DNA from: Photobacterium iliopiscarium
GTDB taxonomy: Bacteria > Pseudomonadota > Gammaproteobacteria > Enterobacterales > Vibrionaceae
Length of the DNA: 64,000 nt
Assembly: GCF_003026395.1 (NCBI RefSeq)
Contig: NZ_PYOO01000008.1
Span: forward strand, 103,201 to 167,200
Reading direction: 5' to 3'
Below, piece by piece: positions 34,393-43,773 of the stretch (position 1 is its first letter; each line of letters starts with the position of its first letter). A program made the position numbers and the translations under genes. The notes under the pieces were generated by a model that saw only the letters and a list, made by a program, of their open reading frames with translations, did no database searches and was not told the origin of the DNA.

Positions 34393-35646
34393 TTATTTAT
34401 AATGTTCTACTGGTAGCAAGGTTAAAGGACTATTTTTAGTACTATGTAACCAATAAAGTCCAGAGTTTTCACTTAAGATTAACTGTAATCGTTTTTGGGC
34501 CGCAACAATATAATCATAATGAGGTGTGTTATTTTTATACACTTCAGTTTCATTATCATCATCTGAAAAAATAACGGCTTTGTTGCTCGTTAAATTAGCA
34601 TTATTTTGATAGGTCCAATGAAAGACTTTAGGCATTATTTTCAATGTGGCAATAAATTGAGAATCTTTTTTTATCATTGTTAATGATTCAGCTGAAAGTG
34701 ATAAAGCTTGATAGCGTCCTGTTTTTTTATCTGCAATGAAGTTGATTTTTGAATAATCAAAGACATTATTTTTATCTGTTGGCGAGATATACAAGTTAGA
34801 TATTTTCGAGATTATGCCATTATCACCAATGTATGAGCGGTAGATAATAGATAAGGGTTCACGCATTAACTCTGATTCAGTATTTATATTTTCATGGAAT
34901 AGTTTTTTATTATTGATGATGCGATGCGTGAATTGTTTCCATGCATCAGGTGCAATTTTATAGCTGAAATCAGTCATCGGTTTACATTGATTTGTGTCTA
35001 ATGTTATTTGGCACCAAGCAATAGAGTAAAAATCATCAGATTTGTAAAAATATACTTTTTGATTGCTATTTATTTGTGGTGAAAAAATAGCTTTAGCCTT
35101 GCTTCTTAAATCAGCTTGTTGCTCTAAATTTTTAGTAATAAAAGTAATATTATTTGAGCCAATATTTTCATGCTCAATTAAAAATCGTGTAGGTTTTGTT
35201 TGTGATGGTGTCATATACCATGTACAGCTACTAAATAAGGCAGTAGCAATAACACCGAGAGAAATAATGGTTTTTTTATTGATTTTACTAATAATGTTAT
35301 TTGTTTTTTTTTCGTTTAGATCGATGTCTTCGCGCGTAAAGTCACGAATTTGGTAACCCACACGAGGTAATGTTTCAATAACATCACCTTTGTTTTTTTC
35401 ATTGAGTTTGACACGTAATGCTCGAATGACTTGAAATAATGACGCTTCAGTAACAATACGATCAGGCCAACCAACTTTAAGTAGATCATCTTTAGTTACA
35501 GGTGTGCTGTGGTTCTCAATGAGGTGACTTAATATATATTGTTCTGACAAATTTAATTTGAGCGTAGATTCAGACGTTTTAAGTACTCCTTGACTTGCAA
35601 TAAAGCACACTTTTGTCTTAAATCTTATTTGCTCAGTATTTGCCAT
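34393..35646 (-). CDS. ToxR/CadC-type membrane-bound transcriptional regulator
   Basis: This 417-residue protein has a cytoplasmic winged-helix domain of the OmpR/ToxR type (about 1-110: LNLSEQYILSHLIENHSTPV, then VTEASLFQVIRALRVKLNEK and ETLPRVGYQI). A polar linker and a single membrane helix (about 128-148) follow, then a periplasmic domain of about 265 residues. Such regulators sense periplasmic signals and act without a kinase. The periplasmic part does not resemble ToxR or CadC in motifs, so the signal is unknown. No ToxS-like partner is adjacent. The target genes are unknown. Confidence 0.85.
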   Translation of the reverse strand: MANTEQIRFKTKVCFIASQGVLKTSESTLKLNLSEQYILSHLIENHSTPVTKDDLLKVGWPDRIVTEASLFQVIRALRVKLNEKNKGDVIETLPRVGYQIRDFTREDIDLNEKKTNNIISKINKKTIISLGVIATALFSSCTWYMTPSQTKPTRFLIEHENIGSNNITFITKNLEQQADLRSKAKAIFSPQINSNQKVYFYKSDDFYSIAWCQITLDTNQCKPMTDFSYKIAPDAWKQFTHRIINNKKLFHENINTESELMREPLSIIYRSYIGDNGIISKISNLYISPTDKNNVFDYSKINFIADKKTGRYQALSLSAESLTMIKKDSQFIATLKIMPKVFHWTYQNNANLTSNKAVIFSDDDNETEVYKNNTPHYDYIVAAQKRLQLILSENSGLYWLHSTKNSPLTLLPVEHYK

Positions 35647-36052
35647 CTATAAACCTCAAATATTTTTACTAATTTCTTAATTCTATCATAAAAACGTTAT
35701 AATATAACTTATAGGTGTTAAAAGTCATATTTAATGTTTATTGCTGTGTTAATGATATTAACAATAGAGATAAAGTACAATGTGCCTATATTTATTAGTC
35801 ATTTGCCTGATAAATAAAAAAGTATCAAACTATAATATAATTATAAATTAACAATGAACAGTAATATACTAAATTTAGTCTTATTTATGTTGTTAGATAT
35901 TGTTTTTCATCAATAATTGATTGTATCTGACATGGTTTTTACAATGGAAGCATGTAATTGTGGATATATAAATATAATTAATGTTAATTATAAAAAATAA
36001 AGAAAGAGCAGAACACTCTTTCTTTTTATATTAATACTGGCAGTAATAGTGC
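35647..36052. other. AT-rich gap between two minus-strand genes
   Basis: Apart from the bidirectional hairpin terminator at 35999-36027, I see no gene or convincing regulatory element in these 406 bp. The promoter of the ToxR-like gene must lie here. Confidence 0.5.
35999..36027 (-). terminator. terminator for the 36053 gene
   Basis: AAAGAAAGAG and CTCTTTCTTT form a 10-bp stem around a 7-base loop, with T-rich tails on both strands. It lies 26 bp after the stop codon of the minus-strand gene. Confidence 0.8.
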
Positions 36053-36505
36053 TTATTTTTGAAAAATTTCAGTAAACTCGCGTTTCATTGGCGGGTTACG
36101 ACGTGCTTTTTTCAATTGTTTACACATATCTTTTACACAGTTAACTAAAACTTTATCAAGCATTGATGCTTTGTATTCAGCTTGTTCTTCTGCGCCCATG
36201 TCTTCTGGGAATTTGGTATCTTGCATCTCACCAAGGAAATCAACACCAGAGTAGCTTTGACTTAATGCAACTAAGGCGTGAAATTGCTCAAAATTGTCCA
36301 AAACATTTTGTGCGCTTGCTGGTAATGCGTTCCATGCTTCACGTGATGTAGGTTCTGAGACCTTATAAACGTTAACAAGCATATCAATCAACTCTGCTGG
36401 TACTTCTTCAACTGTGACTACTTGGCGAAGTTCTGGAGAACAGTCATCTAATGTATATACTGTTTCTTCGATGATTTGCTCTTCGTTGTTATTAATTTCA
36501 GACAT
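36053..36505 (-). CDS. acidic protein of unknown function
   Basis: About 150 residues from the ATG at 36505, preferred over the frame's first ATG at 36568 because TTAGGAAAAACT precedes it and the upstream peptide looks non-coding. The protein begins with an acidic, low-complexity stretch (SEINNNEEQIIEETVYTLDD). The rest is a helical domain with a basic C-terminus (KQLKKARRNPPMKREFTEIF). I know no family for it. It has no signal peptide or membrane helix. It stands alone with its own terminator. Confidence 0.65.
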   Translation of the reverse strand: MSEINNNEEQIIEETVYTLDDCSPELRQVVTVEEVPAELIDMLVNVYKVSEPTSREAWNALPASAQNVLDNFEQFHALVALSQSYSGVDFLGEMQDTKFPEDMGAEEQAEYKASMLDKVLVNCVKDMCKQLKKARRNPPMKREFTEIFQK

Positions 36506-36716
36506 AGTTTTTCCTAACGCATTGTGTTTTGAGAGGAGGAATCCTATATTCCTACTGATAAATGTCAATATATGATTATAAAAGTAATAATAAAATTTAT
36601 TTTAGTGAATAGTCATGGTGTAATCACAATGTTAAGTTTTTTTTTAGAAAAAGAACATATGGCATAAATAATGCACTATGTTTTATATTGTATGCTGTTA
36701 TTCAAAGGGATTTAAT

Positions 36717-37691
36717 ATGGGAATGATGCGGATTTTAATTGCCGATGATGTCGCCAGTGAGCGATTATATTTAGCGGCATGTTTAACAAACCTTGGTCAT
36801 CATGTTAAGTCAGTATCATCAGGTGCGGAGTTATTGCAGTGTTACTCAACATTTCAACCTGATTTGTTATTAATTGATATTGAAATGCCAGAACAAAATG
36901 GTATTGAACTGGTCTATACCATTCGACATCAGTATCCAGAGTGGGTACCGGTTATTTTTCTAAGTGGACTTGATGATCCTCATATTATCGCTACAGCTAT
37001 TGATGTTGGTGGGGATGACTATTTGGTTAAACCTGTAAATCCAATTATTTTAGCGGCTAAAATGCAAGCAATGAGCCGTATTGCTGTTATGAGACAACGG
37101 TTAGAACATACCACGGTACAGTTACAAAAAGTAAATAAATTACTGTTAGAGCAAGCTAATAACGACCCTTTAACTAAGCTTGCGAATCGTCGTTATCTTG
37201 ATCAAAAGTTGACCGAATTTATTGCGTTACATGGACGAAACAATTTACCACTGACTATTATTTTACTTGATGTTGATTTTTTTAAACTATTTAATGATTA
37301 TCAAGGACATATAGAAGGTGATCATTGCCTTAAACTATTGTCATCCACATTGAAAAAAACATTTAATAGAGCCGGGGAAGTGTGTGGTCGTTATGGTGGT
37401 GAAGAATTTATTGTATTAATCTGCAATTGCGATGAAAAACAAGCAACTAAAGAGTGTCAGCGTTTAAAAGATGCGATTGAAAAGTTGGCGATACCACATG
37501 ATAATTCATTAATTAGTGATCAACTAACTGTAAGTCAGGGAGCCATTTCATGGATACCTACTGGGTTAGAATTAGTTGAAAATTTATATCAAGCGGTTGA
37601 TACCTTATTATATCAAGCAAAAGAAAATGGACGAGATCAGTTTGTGACCGCAGAATATCCACATTCTTTAGTGAGCCATAATGAAAACTAA
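36717..37691 (+). CDS. response regulator with GGDEF diguanylate cyclase domain
   Basis: About 324 residues from the ATG at 36717, chosen for AAAGGGA six bases upstream. The N-terminal receiver (about 1-120) has acidic residues in IADD, the phosphoacceptor Asp in LLIDIEMPEQNG and Lys in VKPVNP. After a helical linker comes a GGDEF domain (about 155-320) with an intact active site, RYGGEEF, so it should make c-di-GMP. The product-inhibition site expected as RxxD five residues upstream reads RAGE, suggesting weakened feedback. No cognate kinase is adjacent. Confidence 0.92.
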   Translation: MGMMRILIADDVASERLYLAACLTNLGHHVKSVSSGAELLQCYSTFQPDLLLIDIEMPEQNGIELVYTIRHQYPEWVPVIFLSGLDDPHIIATAIDVGGDDYLVKPVNPIILAAKMQAMSRIAVMRQRLEHTTVQLQKVNKLLLEQANNDPLTKLANRRYLDQKLTEFIALHGRNNLPLTIILLDVDFFKLFNDYQGHIEGDHCLKLLSSTLKKTFNRAGEVCGRYGGEEFIVLICNCDEKQATKECQRLKDAIEKLAIPHDNSLISDQLTVSQGAISWIPTGLELVENLYQAVDTLLYQAKENGRDQFVTAEYPHSLVSHNEN

Positions 37692-37872
37692 TTTTTACTT
37701 GTCTGTCGTTAAAAATTAAATATTTGATAACCTAACTACTTGCTGGTAAAGATAAATGTGCTAGTCTGCTAAGAGTATTTTGACACTGTATTGTAGTAAT
37801 GGCTTTTCGAGTGATAAGTGTCGAGATCTTACGTTGATGAAAAAGCCATTAAGTGAGATGAATAGGATGATC

Positions 37873-38532
37873 ATGGATATGCAATTAACAGAACAACAGG
37901 CTCGAGTGATTGGTTGCTTACTTGAGAAAGAAATTACTACTCCAGATCAATACCCATTAACGCTTAATGTGTTGATGACAGCATGTAATCAAAAATCAAG
38001 TCGTGAACCCGTGATGGCGCTTGATGAAGCCACAGTGCTTGATACACTTGAAGAACTTAAAGAAAAACGGATGGTGAGTGACGTATCCAGTTTTGGTAGT
38101 CGTGTCTCTAAGTTTCAGCATCGTTTCTGTAACACCGAGTTTGGTTCATTGCAATTTACCAAACAAGAGCTAGCGGCTATTATCGTATTGCTATTACGAG
38201 GCCCACAAAGTGCTGGTGAAATTCGCACTCGAACTAACCGGTTATGTGATTTTTCTGACACACAAGAAGCTGAAGCGGTATTAGAGCTATTGGCATCGGC
38301 TGATAAGGGACCTTATGTTGTTAAGTTACCTAAAGAATCAGGAAAACGTGATTGTCGTTATATGCATCTACTTAGTGGCGAGATTGATATTGATAATTAT
38401 ACGCCCGCTAAAGCGATGACAGCCAATAGTGCTATTAATGAAGAACGAATTATTGCATTAGAACAAGATGTTGAACAATTAAAGCAACAAGTTATTGAAT
38501 TACAATTAATGTTAGAATCATTAACGGAATAG
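37873..38532 (+). CDS. yceH: YceH-family protein (UPF0502)
   Basis: About 219 residues from the ATG at 37873, which gives MDMQLTEQQARVIGCLLEKE, aligning with the E. coli YceH start. AGGA lies a few bases upstream; the frame itself is open to 37780. The protein has two winged-helix-like repeats (conserved TTPDQYPLTLN, SREPVMALDE, CNTEFG, YMHLLSGE) and a short C-terminal coiled coil (about 195-215). The function is unknown; a DNA-binding or Mvin-related role has been suggested in other bacteria. Confidence 0.9.
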   Translation: MDMQLTEQQARVIGCLLEKEITTPDQYPLTLNVLMTACNQKSSREPVMALDEATVLDTLEELKEKRMVSDVSSFGSRVSKFQHRFCNTEFGSLQFTKQELAAIIVLLLRGPQSAGEIRTRTNRLCDFSDTQEAEAVLELLASADKGPYVVKLPKESGKRDCRYMHLLSGEIDIDNYTPAKAMTANSAINEERIIALEQDVEQLKQQVIELQLMLESLTE

Positions 38533-38598
38533 TTTCTATTATTTATGAATACTGGTAGATTGTTCTGCCAGTATTGCAGTTGCTTTCATTATTTATAT

Positions 38599-38632
38599 AG
38601 GCTCAACATTATATGTTGGGCCTGTTTATTTT
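38599..38632 (+). terminator. terminator after yceH
   Basis: AGGCTCAACAT and ATGTTGGGCCT pair with one G-U wobble around a tiny loop and are followed by GTTTATTTT. It lies just before the GIY-YIG start at 38646, supporting that later start over upstream frames. Confidence 0.7.
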
Positions 38633-38645
38633 ACGGCTTGTTATT

Positions 38646-38933
38646 ATGTCAATCACGCCTTGGTTTGTTTATCTTATTCGCACTCATAAAGGAATGCTTT
38701 ATTGTGGCGTTACTATTGATGTTGCTCGTCGTTTTGAAGAACATCAATACAGTAAGAAAGGGGCTAAATACCTGAAAGGTAAAGGTCCTTTAACACTAAT
38801 GTGGTCACAACAAGTGCAGTGTAAGCGTGATGCGATGCAGTTTGAATATCGAATTAAAAAACGATTAACAAAAGCACAAAAAGAAGATCTTATTCAACAA
38901 AATATATCGTTATATACATTATTTTCTGATTAA
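38646..38933 (+). CDS. GIY-YIG domain nuclease-like protein (YhbQ type)
   Basis: About 95 residues from the ATG at 38646, which aligns with the YhbQ start (MSITPWFVYLIRTHKGMLYCGVT, in parts). The GIY-YIG core is visible as VYLIR and LYCGVTIDVARRFEEHQ, then GAKYLKGKGPLTL, and a conserved Glu in FEYRIKK. YhbQ-like proteins are small single-domain nucleases implicated in DNA damage tolerance. A longer frame begins at 38613, but it would overlap the terminator. The next gene, yaeQ, begins 78 bp downstream. Confidence 0.88.
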   Translation: MSITPWFVYLIRTHKGMLYCGVTIDVARRFEEHQYSKKGAKYLKGKGPLTLMWSQQVQCKRDAMQFEYRIKKRLTKAQKEDLIQQNISLYTLFSD

Positions 38934-39011
38934 GGTGACATCAATATTTTTGTGTAGGTAAGTTGGCTATATGCCTACACGGTTATTTAGTAATAATTTA
39001 AAGGGTTACCG

Positions 39012-39554
39012 ATGGCGATTAGTGCCACTATATATAAAGTAAACATGAACGTAGCAGACATGGATCGCCATGTTTATCTTGATGGTCAGCATACTGTTGC
39101 TTGTCATCCATCAGAGACATTACAACGCTTTATGCTGCGAGTGCTTGCTTGGGGATTAAATGCAGATACAGACTTACAATTTACTAAAGGTGTAAGTTCT
39201 GCGGAAGAACCAGACTTATGGACTAAAAATCTGGTTGATGAAATTGAATTATGGGTTGAGTTGGGTCTGCCCGATGAAAAACGTATTCGTAAGGCATCGC
39301 ATCGCGCTAAAAAAGTGATTGTATATGCTTATGGCGATCATGCTGCACCTGTATGGTGGCAAGCAAATAAAACTAAAATTAGTGCTTTAAAGAATGTCTC
39401 TGTAGTCTTTATTCGCGATGAAGAACTGAAATGCTTAGAAACATTGGTTGAACGTTCAATGCAGTTACAGCTGACGATTGAGAGTGAACAAGCGTGGTTA
39501 AGCGACCAACATGGTACGAGCATTGCGATTTTACCTGAATGGTGGCAGCGTTAA
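39012..39554 (+). CDS. yaeQ: YaeQ-family protein
   Basis: This 180-residue protein matches the YaeQ family along its length: ATIYKVNMNVADMDRHVY at the start, ETLQRFMLRVLAWGLNAD, DLWTKNLVDEIELWVELG, and a C-terminal ILPEWWQR. The fold is related to PD-(D/E)XK nucleases, but the biochemical role is unknown; the E. coli gene was once linked to RfaH-dependent expression. AAGGGTTACCG before the ATG is a reasonable ribosome site. It is followed by a strong terminator. Confidence 0.93.
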   Translation: MAISATIYKVNMNVADMDRHVYLDGQHTVACHPSETLQRFMLRVLAWGLNADTDLQFTKGVSSAEEPDLWTKNLVDEIELWVELGLPDEKRIRKASHRAKKVIVYAYGDHAAPVWWQANKTKISALKNVSVVFIRDEELKCLETLVERSMQLQLTIESEQAWLSDQHGTSIAILPEWWQR

Positions 39555-39885
39555 TTGCTAGCTAGAGCTCGATATAAATAGCGATCATCGAATGAGTGGA
39601 GTAAGTGAAAACTTGCTCCACTTTTTTTATTTTTAAAATGGCTTTTTGTTTTTTTATGGTGTTCTGAAAAACTATCATTGTTGATATGTAATATATTGGT
39701 GTATGTTGTTTAAGGTATATTAAAATACGATTTATTATGAGATTAATATTTATCATATTAGCAATTTACAAATTATTGTTTTAATTTTTTGTTATTGAAA
39801 GACAGTATTTAACGTTATATTTTATAGGTCAGTTATTTTAATCGTATATATTTTTAAAGTAATATATTGATACAAAGGATTATTT
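39555..39885. other. gap after yaeQ
   Basis: The 331-bp gap contains the yaeQ terminator at 39595-39627 and otherwise highly AT-rich sequence in which I see no further gene or site, except the AAAGGA ribosome site of the next gene. Confidence 0.5.
39595..39627 (+). terminator. terminator after yaeQ
   Basis: AGTGGAGTAAGT and ACTTGCTCCACT form a stem with one mismatch, followed by seven T residues. Confidence 0.85.
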
Positions 39886-40542
39886 ATGTCTTTAGGGATT
39901 TATCGTTCAGCTAAAATTGTTTGGGATTATCATTTATTGCATCAGTCCTGCGTAAAAAGTGATTGTTTATTAGTATTGTGTAGTAATGATATTCGAGTCG
40001 CAGAATATGCTGCTCAACTCTTTTTGAAGGGCTATGCACCTTATATTGTGTTTTCTGGTAATGTTGGTGAAATTACACAAGGATTGTTTCCATGTTCTGA
40101 AGCAGAGCATTTTGCCAATATTGCTCATGCAATGGGAGTACCGAATGCCTGTATTTATATTGAACCTCTCGCAACGAATACTGGCGATAACATAATCAAA
40201 ACCCGTGAATTGCTCATAGAAAAAAATCTTGATCCTCAACGGTTTATCTTGGTTCAAAAGCCATTTATGGAACGTCGAACTCTTGCCACATTTGAAAAAT
40301 TATGGCCAAGTAAAACGGCACAAGTAACATCTCCGCCATTAACCTTTGATGAGTTTGCGAATGATGTGATTAGCTACGGTGATATGGTCAATGTGATGGT
40401 TGGGGATTTGCAGCGCATTCGTTACTATCCAGCATTAGGTTTTTCAACTGAGCAAGTTGTTCCAATGGAGGTATGGCAAGCTTATGAGTACTTAGTTGCC
40501 GCGGGATTTGATGATCATTTAGTCGCAGACATTTCTCGATAA
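39886..40542 (+). CDS. YdcF/ElyC-family (DUF218) protein
   Basis: This 218-residue protein has the DUF218 core: LLVLCSNDIRVAEYAAQLFL, YIVFSGNVG, SEAEHFANIA, EPLATNTGDN and LVQKPFMERR. It lacks a signal peptide or membrane anchor, which fits soluble YdcF rather than SanA or ElyC. YdcF binds S-adenosylmethionine in E. coli, but its role is unknown. AAAGGA precedes the ATG. It ends at a bidirectional terminator shared with ktrB. Confidence 0.85.
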   Translation: MSLGIYRSAKIVWDYHLLHQSCVKSDCLLVLCSNDIRVAEYAAQLFLKGYAPYIVFSGNVGEITQGLFPCSEAEHFANIAHAMGVPNACIYIEPLATNTGDNIIKTRELLIEKNLDPQRFILVQKPFMERRTLATFEKLWPSKTAQVTSPPLTFDEFANDVISYGDMVNVMVGDLQRIRYYPALGFSTEQVVPMEVWQAYEYLVAAGFDDHLVADISR

Positions 40543-40558
40543 TGAATAATAAGTAAAT

Positions 40559-40597
40559 AAAAAGGCGTGTTTCTTTGATTAGGAAACACGCCTTTTT
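40559..40597. terminator. bidirectional terminator between ydcF-like and ktrB genes
   Basis: AAAAAGGCGTGTTTC and GAAACACGCCTTTTT form a perfect 15-bp stem around a 9-base loop with T-runs on both strands. Confidence 0.93.
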
Positions 40598-40642
40598 ATT
40601 GAGGGCCGATTTTATCGGGTAATAACCCTTATGCGGTATGGA

Positions 40643-42010
40643 TCAACCTGTCAACACGTTATCTTCAGGATAACGCAGTAATGTTGGTTTTGGACGCGCT
40701 AACATATAAGCCAGTGTTAGTGGACCAAGACGACCAATAATCATTACTACGATGATAATATACTTACCTGGCTCAGATAACGTTGCCGTTAAACCCGCAG
40801 TAACACCAACAGTTGCAAAGGCGGAAATGGTTTCAAACATCACCTCATAGAATGGTGCTTTCTCTGTTAGCATTAATGCAAACATTGCGATTAATAAAAC
40901 AATGCCACTCACTACAATAATGGCTAATGATTTTGTTACCGTTTGATTTGAGATTGTACGCTTAAAAAGTACAACTCGATCACGTTGTTTTAAAAATGAC
41001 CACGTAGCTAAAATAGCGACAACAAAGGTAGACACTTTAATACCACCACCTGTTGATGTTGGGCCTGCACCAATGAGCATTAATAGCATCAGTACTAGTA
41101 AACCGGGTTCAGTGAAAGCACCAATATTGACACTATTAAAGCCCGCAGTACGCACTGTTGCTGATTGGAAGAATGCAGCAAGCCATTGACCTGATGTATT
41201 TAAGCTGCCAAGCGTTTGCATGTTATCGTGCTCAAGCAACCAAATCATTACTGTGCCTGATAATAATAATATCGGTGTTGCGATAATCATTATTTTTGAA
41301 TGCAATGATAAAAAATGAAATCCACGATGTAAATTACGGTGTAAATCTGAAATAACCGTAAAACCTAAACCACCGAAGATAAACAGCATAGCGACAGTAA
41401 TAATCACTAAAGGATCATCAACATACTGAGTTAAATTATCAGAAAATAATGAAAAACCAGCATTATTAAAGGCAGAGATTGAGTGGAAAACGGCCGTAAA
41501 AAGCCCTTTATCCCATCCCATCATTGGCACCCAACGTAACGATAGAAAAAAGGTACCAATTAACTCACAGGTAATCACAAAGATAATGATGTGTTTGACG
41601 AGTAAGCGAATATTGATAAATTTTTCTTGCCCGAGTTGCTCTTTTGTTAGCGATTGTTGGCGTAGACTAACCCGTAGGCCAAACATATATAACAAAACAG
41701 CAGATAAGGTCATCTGCCCAAGGCCACCGATCTGCATTAAGATCATTAATAACACTTTACCACTCGTGGAAAAGTGAGTACCTGTATCAACAACACCAAG
41801 TCCTGTTACACTGATTGCAGATGTAGCCGTAAAAAGTGCATCGACAAAACTTAACCCAGAAACAGAAAAAACGGGTAACGTTAATAAAATAGCGCCAGGG
41901 ATCAATATAGCTAAAAAGCTAAAGATGATAATTTTTGGCTCAGACCACCGTTTATCGCGCTTATTTGTTTTTATTGGGACATACATTGTCCGATTAGGGA
42001 TAAAACTCAT
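40643..42010 (-). CDS. ktrB: Na+-dependent K+ uptake channel subunit KtrB
   Basis: This 455-residue membrane protein is of the Trk/Ktr/HKT superfamily, the same length as Vibrio alginolyticus KtrB. Four pore-like repeats with the selectivity-filter glycine can be seen: TATSAISVTGLGVVDTGTHF, SISAFNNAGFSLFSDNL, TVRTAGFNSVNIGAF and ETISAFATVGVTAGLTA. It translocates K+ coupled to Na+ and needs the cytoplasmic KtrA ring. Its ATG overlaps the ktrA stop by 4 bp. Confidence 0.95.
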   Translation of the reverse strand: MSFIPNRTMYVPIKTNKRDKRWSEPKIIIFSFLAILIPGAILLTLPVFSVSGLSFVDALFTATSAISVTGLGVVDTGTHFSTSGKVLLMILMQIGGLGQMTLSAVLLYMFGLRVSLRQQSLTKEQLGQEKFINIRLLVKHIIIFVITCELIGTFFLSLRWVPMMGWDKGLFTAVFHSISAFNNAGFSLFSDNLTQYVDDPLVIITVAMLFIFGGLGFTVISDLHRNLHRGFHFLSLHSKIMIIATPILLLSGTVMIWLLEHDNMQTLGSLNTSGQWLAAFFQSATVRTAGFNSVNIGAFTEPGLLVLMLLMLIGAGPTSTGGGIKVSTFVVAILATWSFLKQRDRVVLFKRTISNQTVTKSLAIIVVSGIVLLIAMFALMLTEKAPFYEVMFETISAFATVGVTAGLTATLSEPGKYIIIVVMIIGRLGPLTLAYMLARPKPTLLRYPEDNVLTG

Positions 42011-42669
42011 AACTTTCTTAACGTTTCTGATAGTACATCTTCAGGACCTGTAATAATAAGGATATCACCAACTTGCATTTCCATATCCATATCAGGAGCC
42101 TTACGTACTTCAGGACCACGTTTAAGTGCTAATACTTGTGTTTGATCGCTATTTGCACACGGATGTTTAGCGATAGGTTTACCCATATTACGAGCGGTTA
42201 CAACAACTTCAGCTAATGAGATACCACTGCCTAGTTCTGAAAATTCAAATACACGTTTGTCTAGCATGTTTCGTGCAATCCGAATACCCATATCAAGCTC
42301 TGGTCTTATGATTTTATCTGCGCCAATTTTCGAAAGGATTTTGCAATGTGGGGTATCTTTGGCTTTGACCCAGACAGTTTTTACACCGGCATCTTTTAAT
42401 AATAGGGTTGTTAATATGTTGGCATTGATATCATCACCAATCGCAACCATGACGAGATCATAATCGTCAAGTTTAAGCTCTGCTATTGTTGCTTCATTTG
42501 AACAGTCAGCAACGACAGCTTGAGTGGCAATATCTGCGGCTTGACGGACACAGGTTTCATTTATATCAATAGCTAATACTTGTGCTCCACGTTCACTTAG
42601 CTCTGCACACAGAGACATACCAAAGCGACCGAGACCAATAACAGCAAACTGTTTATCTTCAGGATTCAT
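42007..42669 (-). CDS. ktrA: KtrA regulatory NAD/ATP-binding subunit of K+ uptake
   Basis: 220 residues from the ATG at 42669, the same length as Vibrio KtrA and giving the expected start MNPEDKQFAVIGLGRFGMSL; the frame opens earlier, at 42732. An RCK N-domain has the Rossmann motif GLGRFG and acidic AIDIN, followed by an RCK C-domain (about 140-220, ending LIITGPEDVL). It forms an octameric ring that gates KtrB in response to ATP/ADP. A GGGGGAAAAAG precedes the start. It is translationally coupled to ktrB. Confidence 0.94.
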   Translation of the reverse strand: MNPEDKQFAVIGLGRFGMSLCAELSERGAQVLAIDINETCVRQAADIATQAVVADCSNEATIAELKLDDYDLVMVAIGDDINANILTTLLLKDAGVKTVWVKAKDTPHCKILSKIGADKIIRPELDMGIRIARNMLDKRVFEFSELGSGISLAEVVVTARNMGKPIAKHPCANSDQTQVLALKRGPEVRKAPDMDMEMQVGDILIITGPEDVLSETLRKL

Positions 42670-43202
42670 CTTTTTCCCCCACATTACTTTAGTGTAATGC
42701 TTTATTTGTTTTGTTGTTGATTGTAAGAACATTAAGTTAACAAATTAGTCATTACTATGCTATCTGGGCGTCCTTGTCGTTATGTCATTTTTGTTATGAC
42801 GATACACATAGAAAGATCAAATTCCGGTTAGATATAATTTTTGGATAGTGCTCGTATTTTTTATGTAATTCAAGTTAATGAGTTATTCGTCTCGTTTATA
42901 GTTAATTGGATAAAAACAAGGCAAACTATGTAACTATTTGATTAAAAATGTTTTTTCATTCGCTTTGTAAATTATAATCAATAATAACATTGAAAATAGT
43001 AATCTTATATTTAGCTCTAAATATGATCTTTACGTAATAAATGCTGAATTATCAGCCTATATAATGCGACCGTTTATTGTTTAGATTAGTTTAAAGAAGT
43101 ATCAATGGGCGCTATATTTAGTGTTAAGTAAAATAAACGTAAACTCATATTATTTTGTCAGCCGTTAGTCAGGGAATAAAAAAATCATCTAAACATAAAC
43201 AA
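42670..43202. other. regulatory gap upstream of ktrA
   Basis: This 533-bp AT-rich gap lies between the ktrA start and the end of the VanZ-like gene. Just upstream of the ktrA start is a 6-6-6 inverted repeat, CATTAC and GTAATG (42682-42699). I see no gene and no other clear element. Confidence 0.4.
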
Positions 43203-43562
43203 CTAACTCGTTTTTTGACAAATATACGCTGCGATTCTCGCGATAATAAAACCACTGATTAACCCACCGGTATTGGCTGCAAGATCAAGCCATTCACCAT
43301 AGCGATTAACATAAGGTTGAATTAATTCAATCGCACCACTCCAACAAAAGAAAAAGACAGCGATCCATTGCCATTGTTTCGGTTTAACAAAAGCAACGGC
43401 AAACATCAATGTGGCATAAGCAATAAAGTGGTGGGTTTTATCTGATCCTGATACGACAGGTAATTCAGCTTGAGGGGTTAAAGATAAGACAGTAATTAAG
43501 GCAAGGATCAAGATACTAATGAGCGTCCAATGGTCATAAAAAAATCGGCTAATGCGTGACAT
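43203..43562 (-). CDS. VanZ-family membrane protein
   Basis: This 119-residue protein has four predicted membrane helices and VanZ-like features: SLTPQAELPVVSGSDKTHHF, with His and Tyr near the second helix, then GAIELIQPYVNRYGEWLDLA. VanZ-like proteins are found in many bacteria and have no settled function beyond teicoplanin resistance in enterococci. It is alone on its strand, with no obvious operon partner. Confidence 0.82.
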   Translation of the reverse strand: MSRISRFFYDHWTLISILILALITVLSLTPQAELPVVSGSDKTHHFIAYATLMFAVAFVKPKQWQWIAVFFFCWSGAIELIQPYVNRYGEWLDLAANTGGLISGFIIARIAAYICQKTS

Positions 43563-43773
43563 AGTTGATGAGTCTCGTGAGAAAATAAGCTGTAAATTAT
43601 ATCGTTGCTGATTAATGATAACAACTGTAATACGGCGTGATAATTTTTCATAAACGGAATGGATAACCGTTATATCAAATTTATTTACAGCAGTATTAAT
43701 TAGAATTGAATAGAGAATGAGGAGAGTAATATTCTATTATGTATCCATATTGTTAGTTTAAATGATGTTAATT

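Noticed and set aside
38545..38775. Cysteine-rich 76-residue frame overlapping the GIY-YIG gene
   Set aside because: It overlaps a terminator and a clearly conserved gene in another frame.
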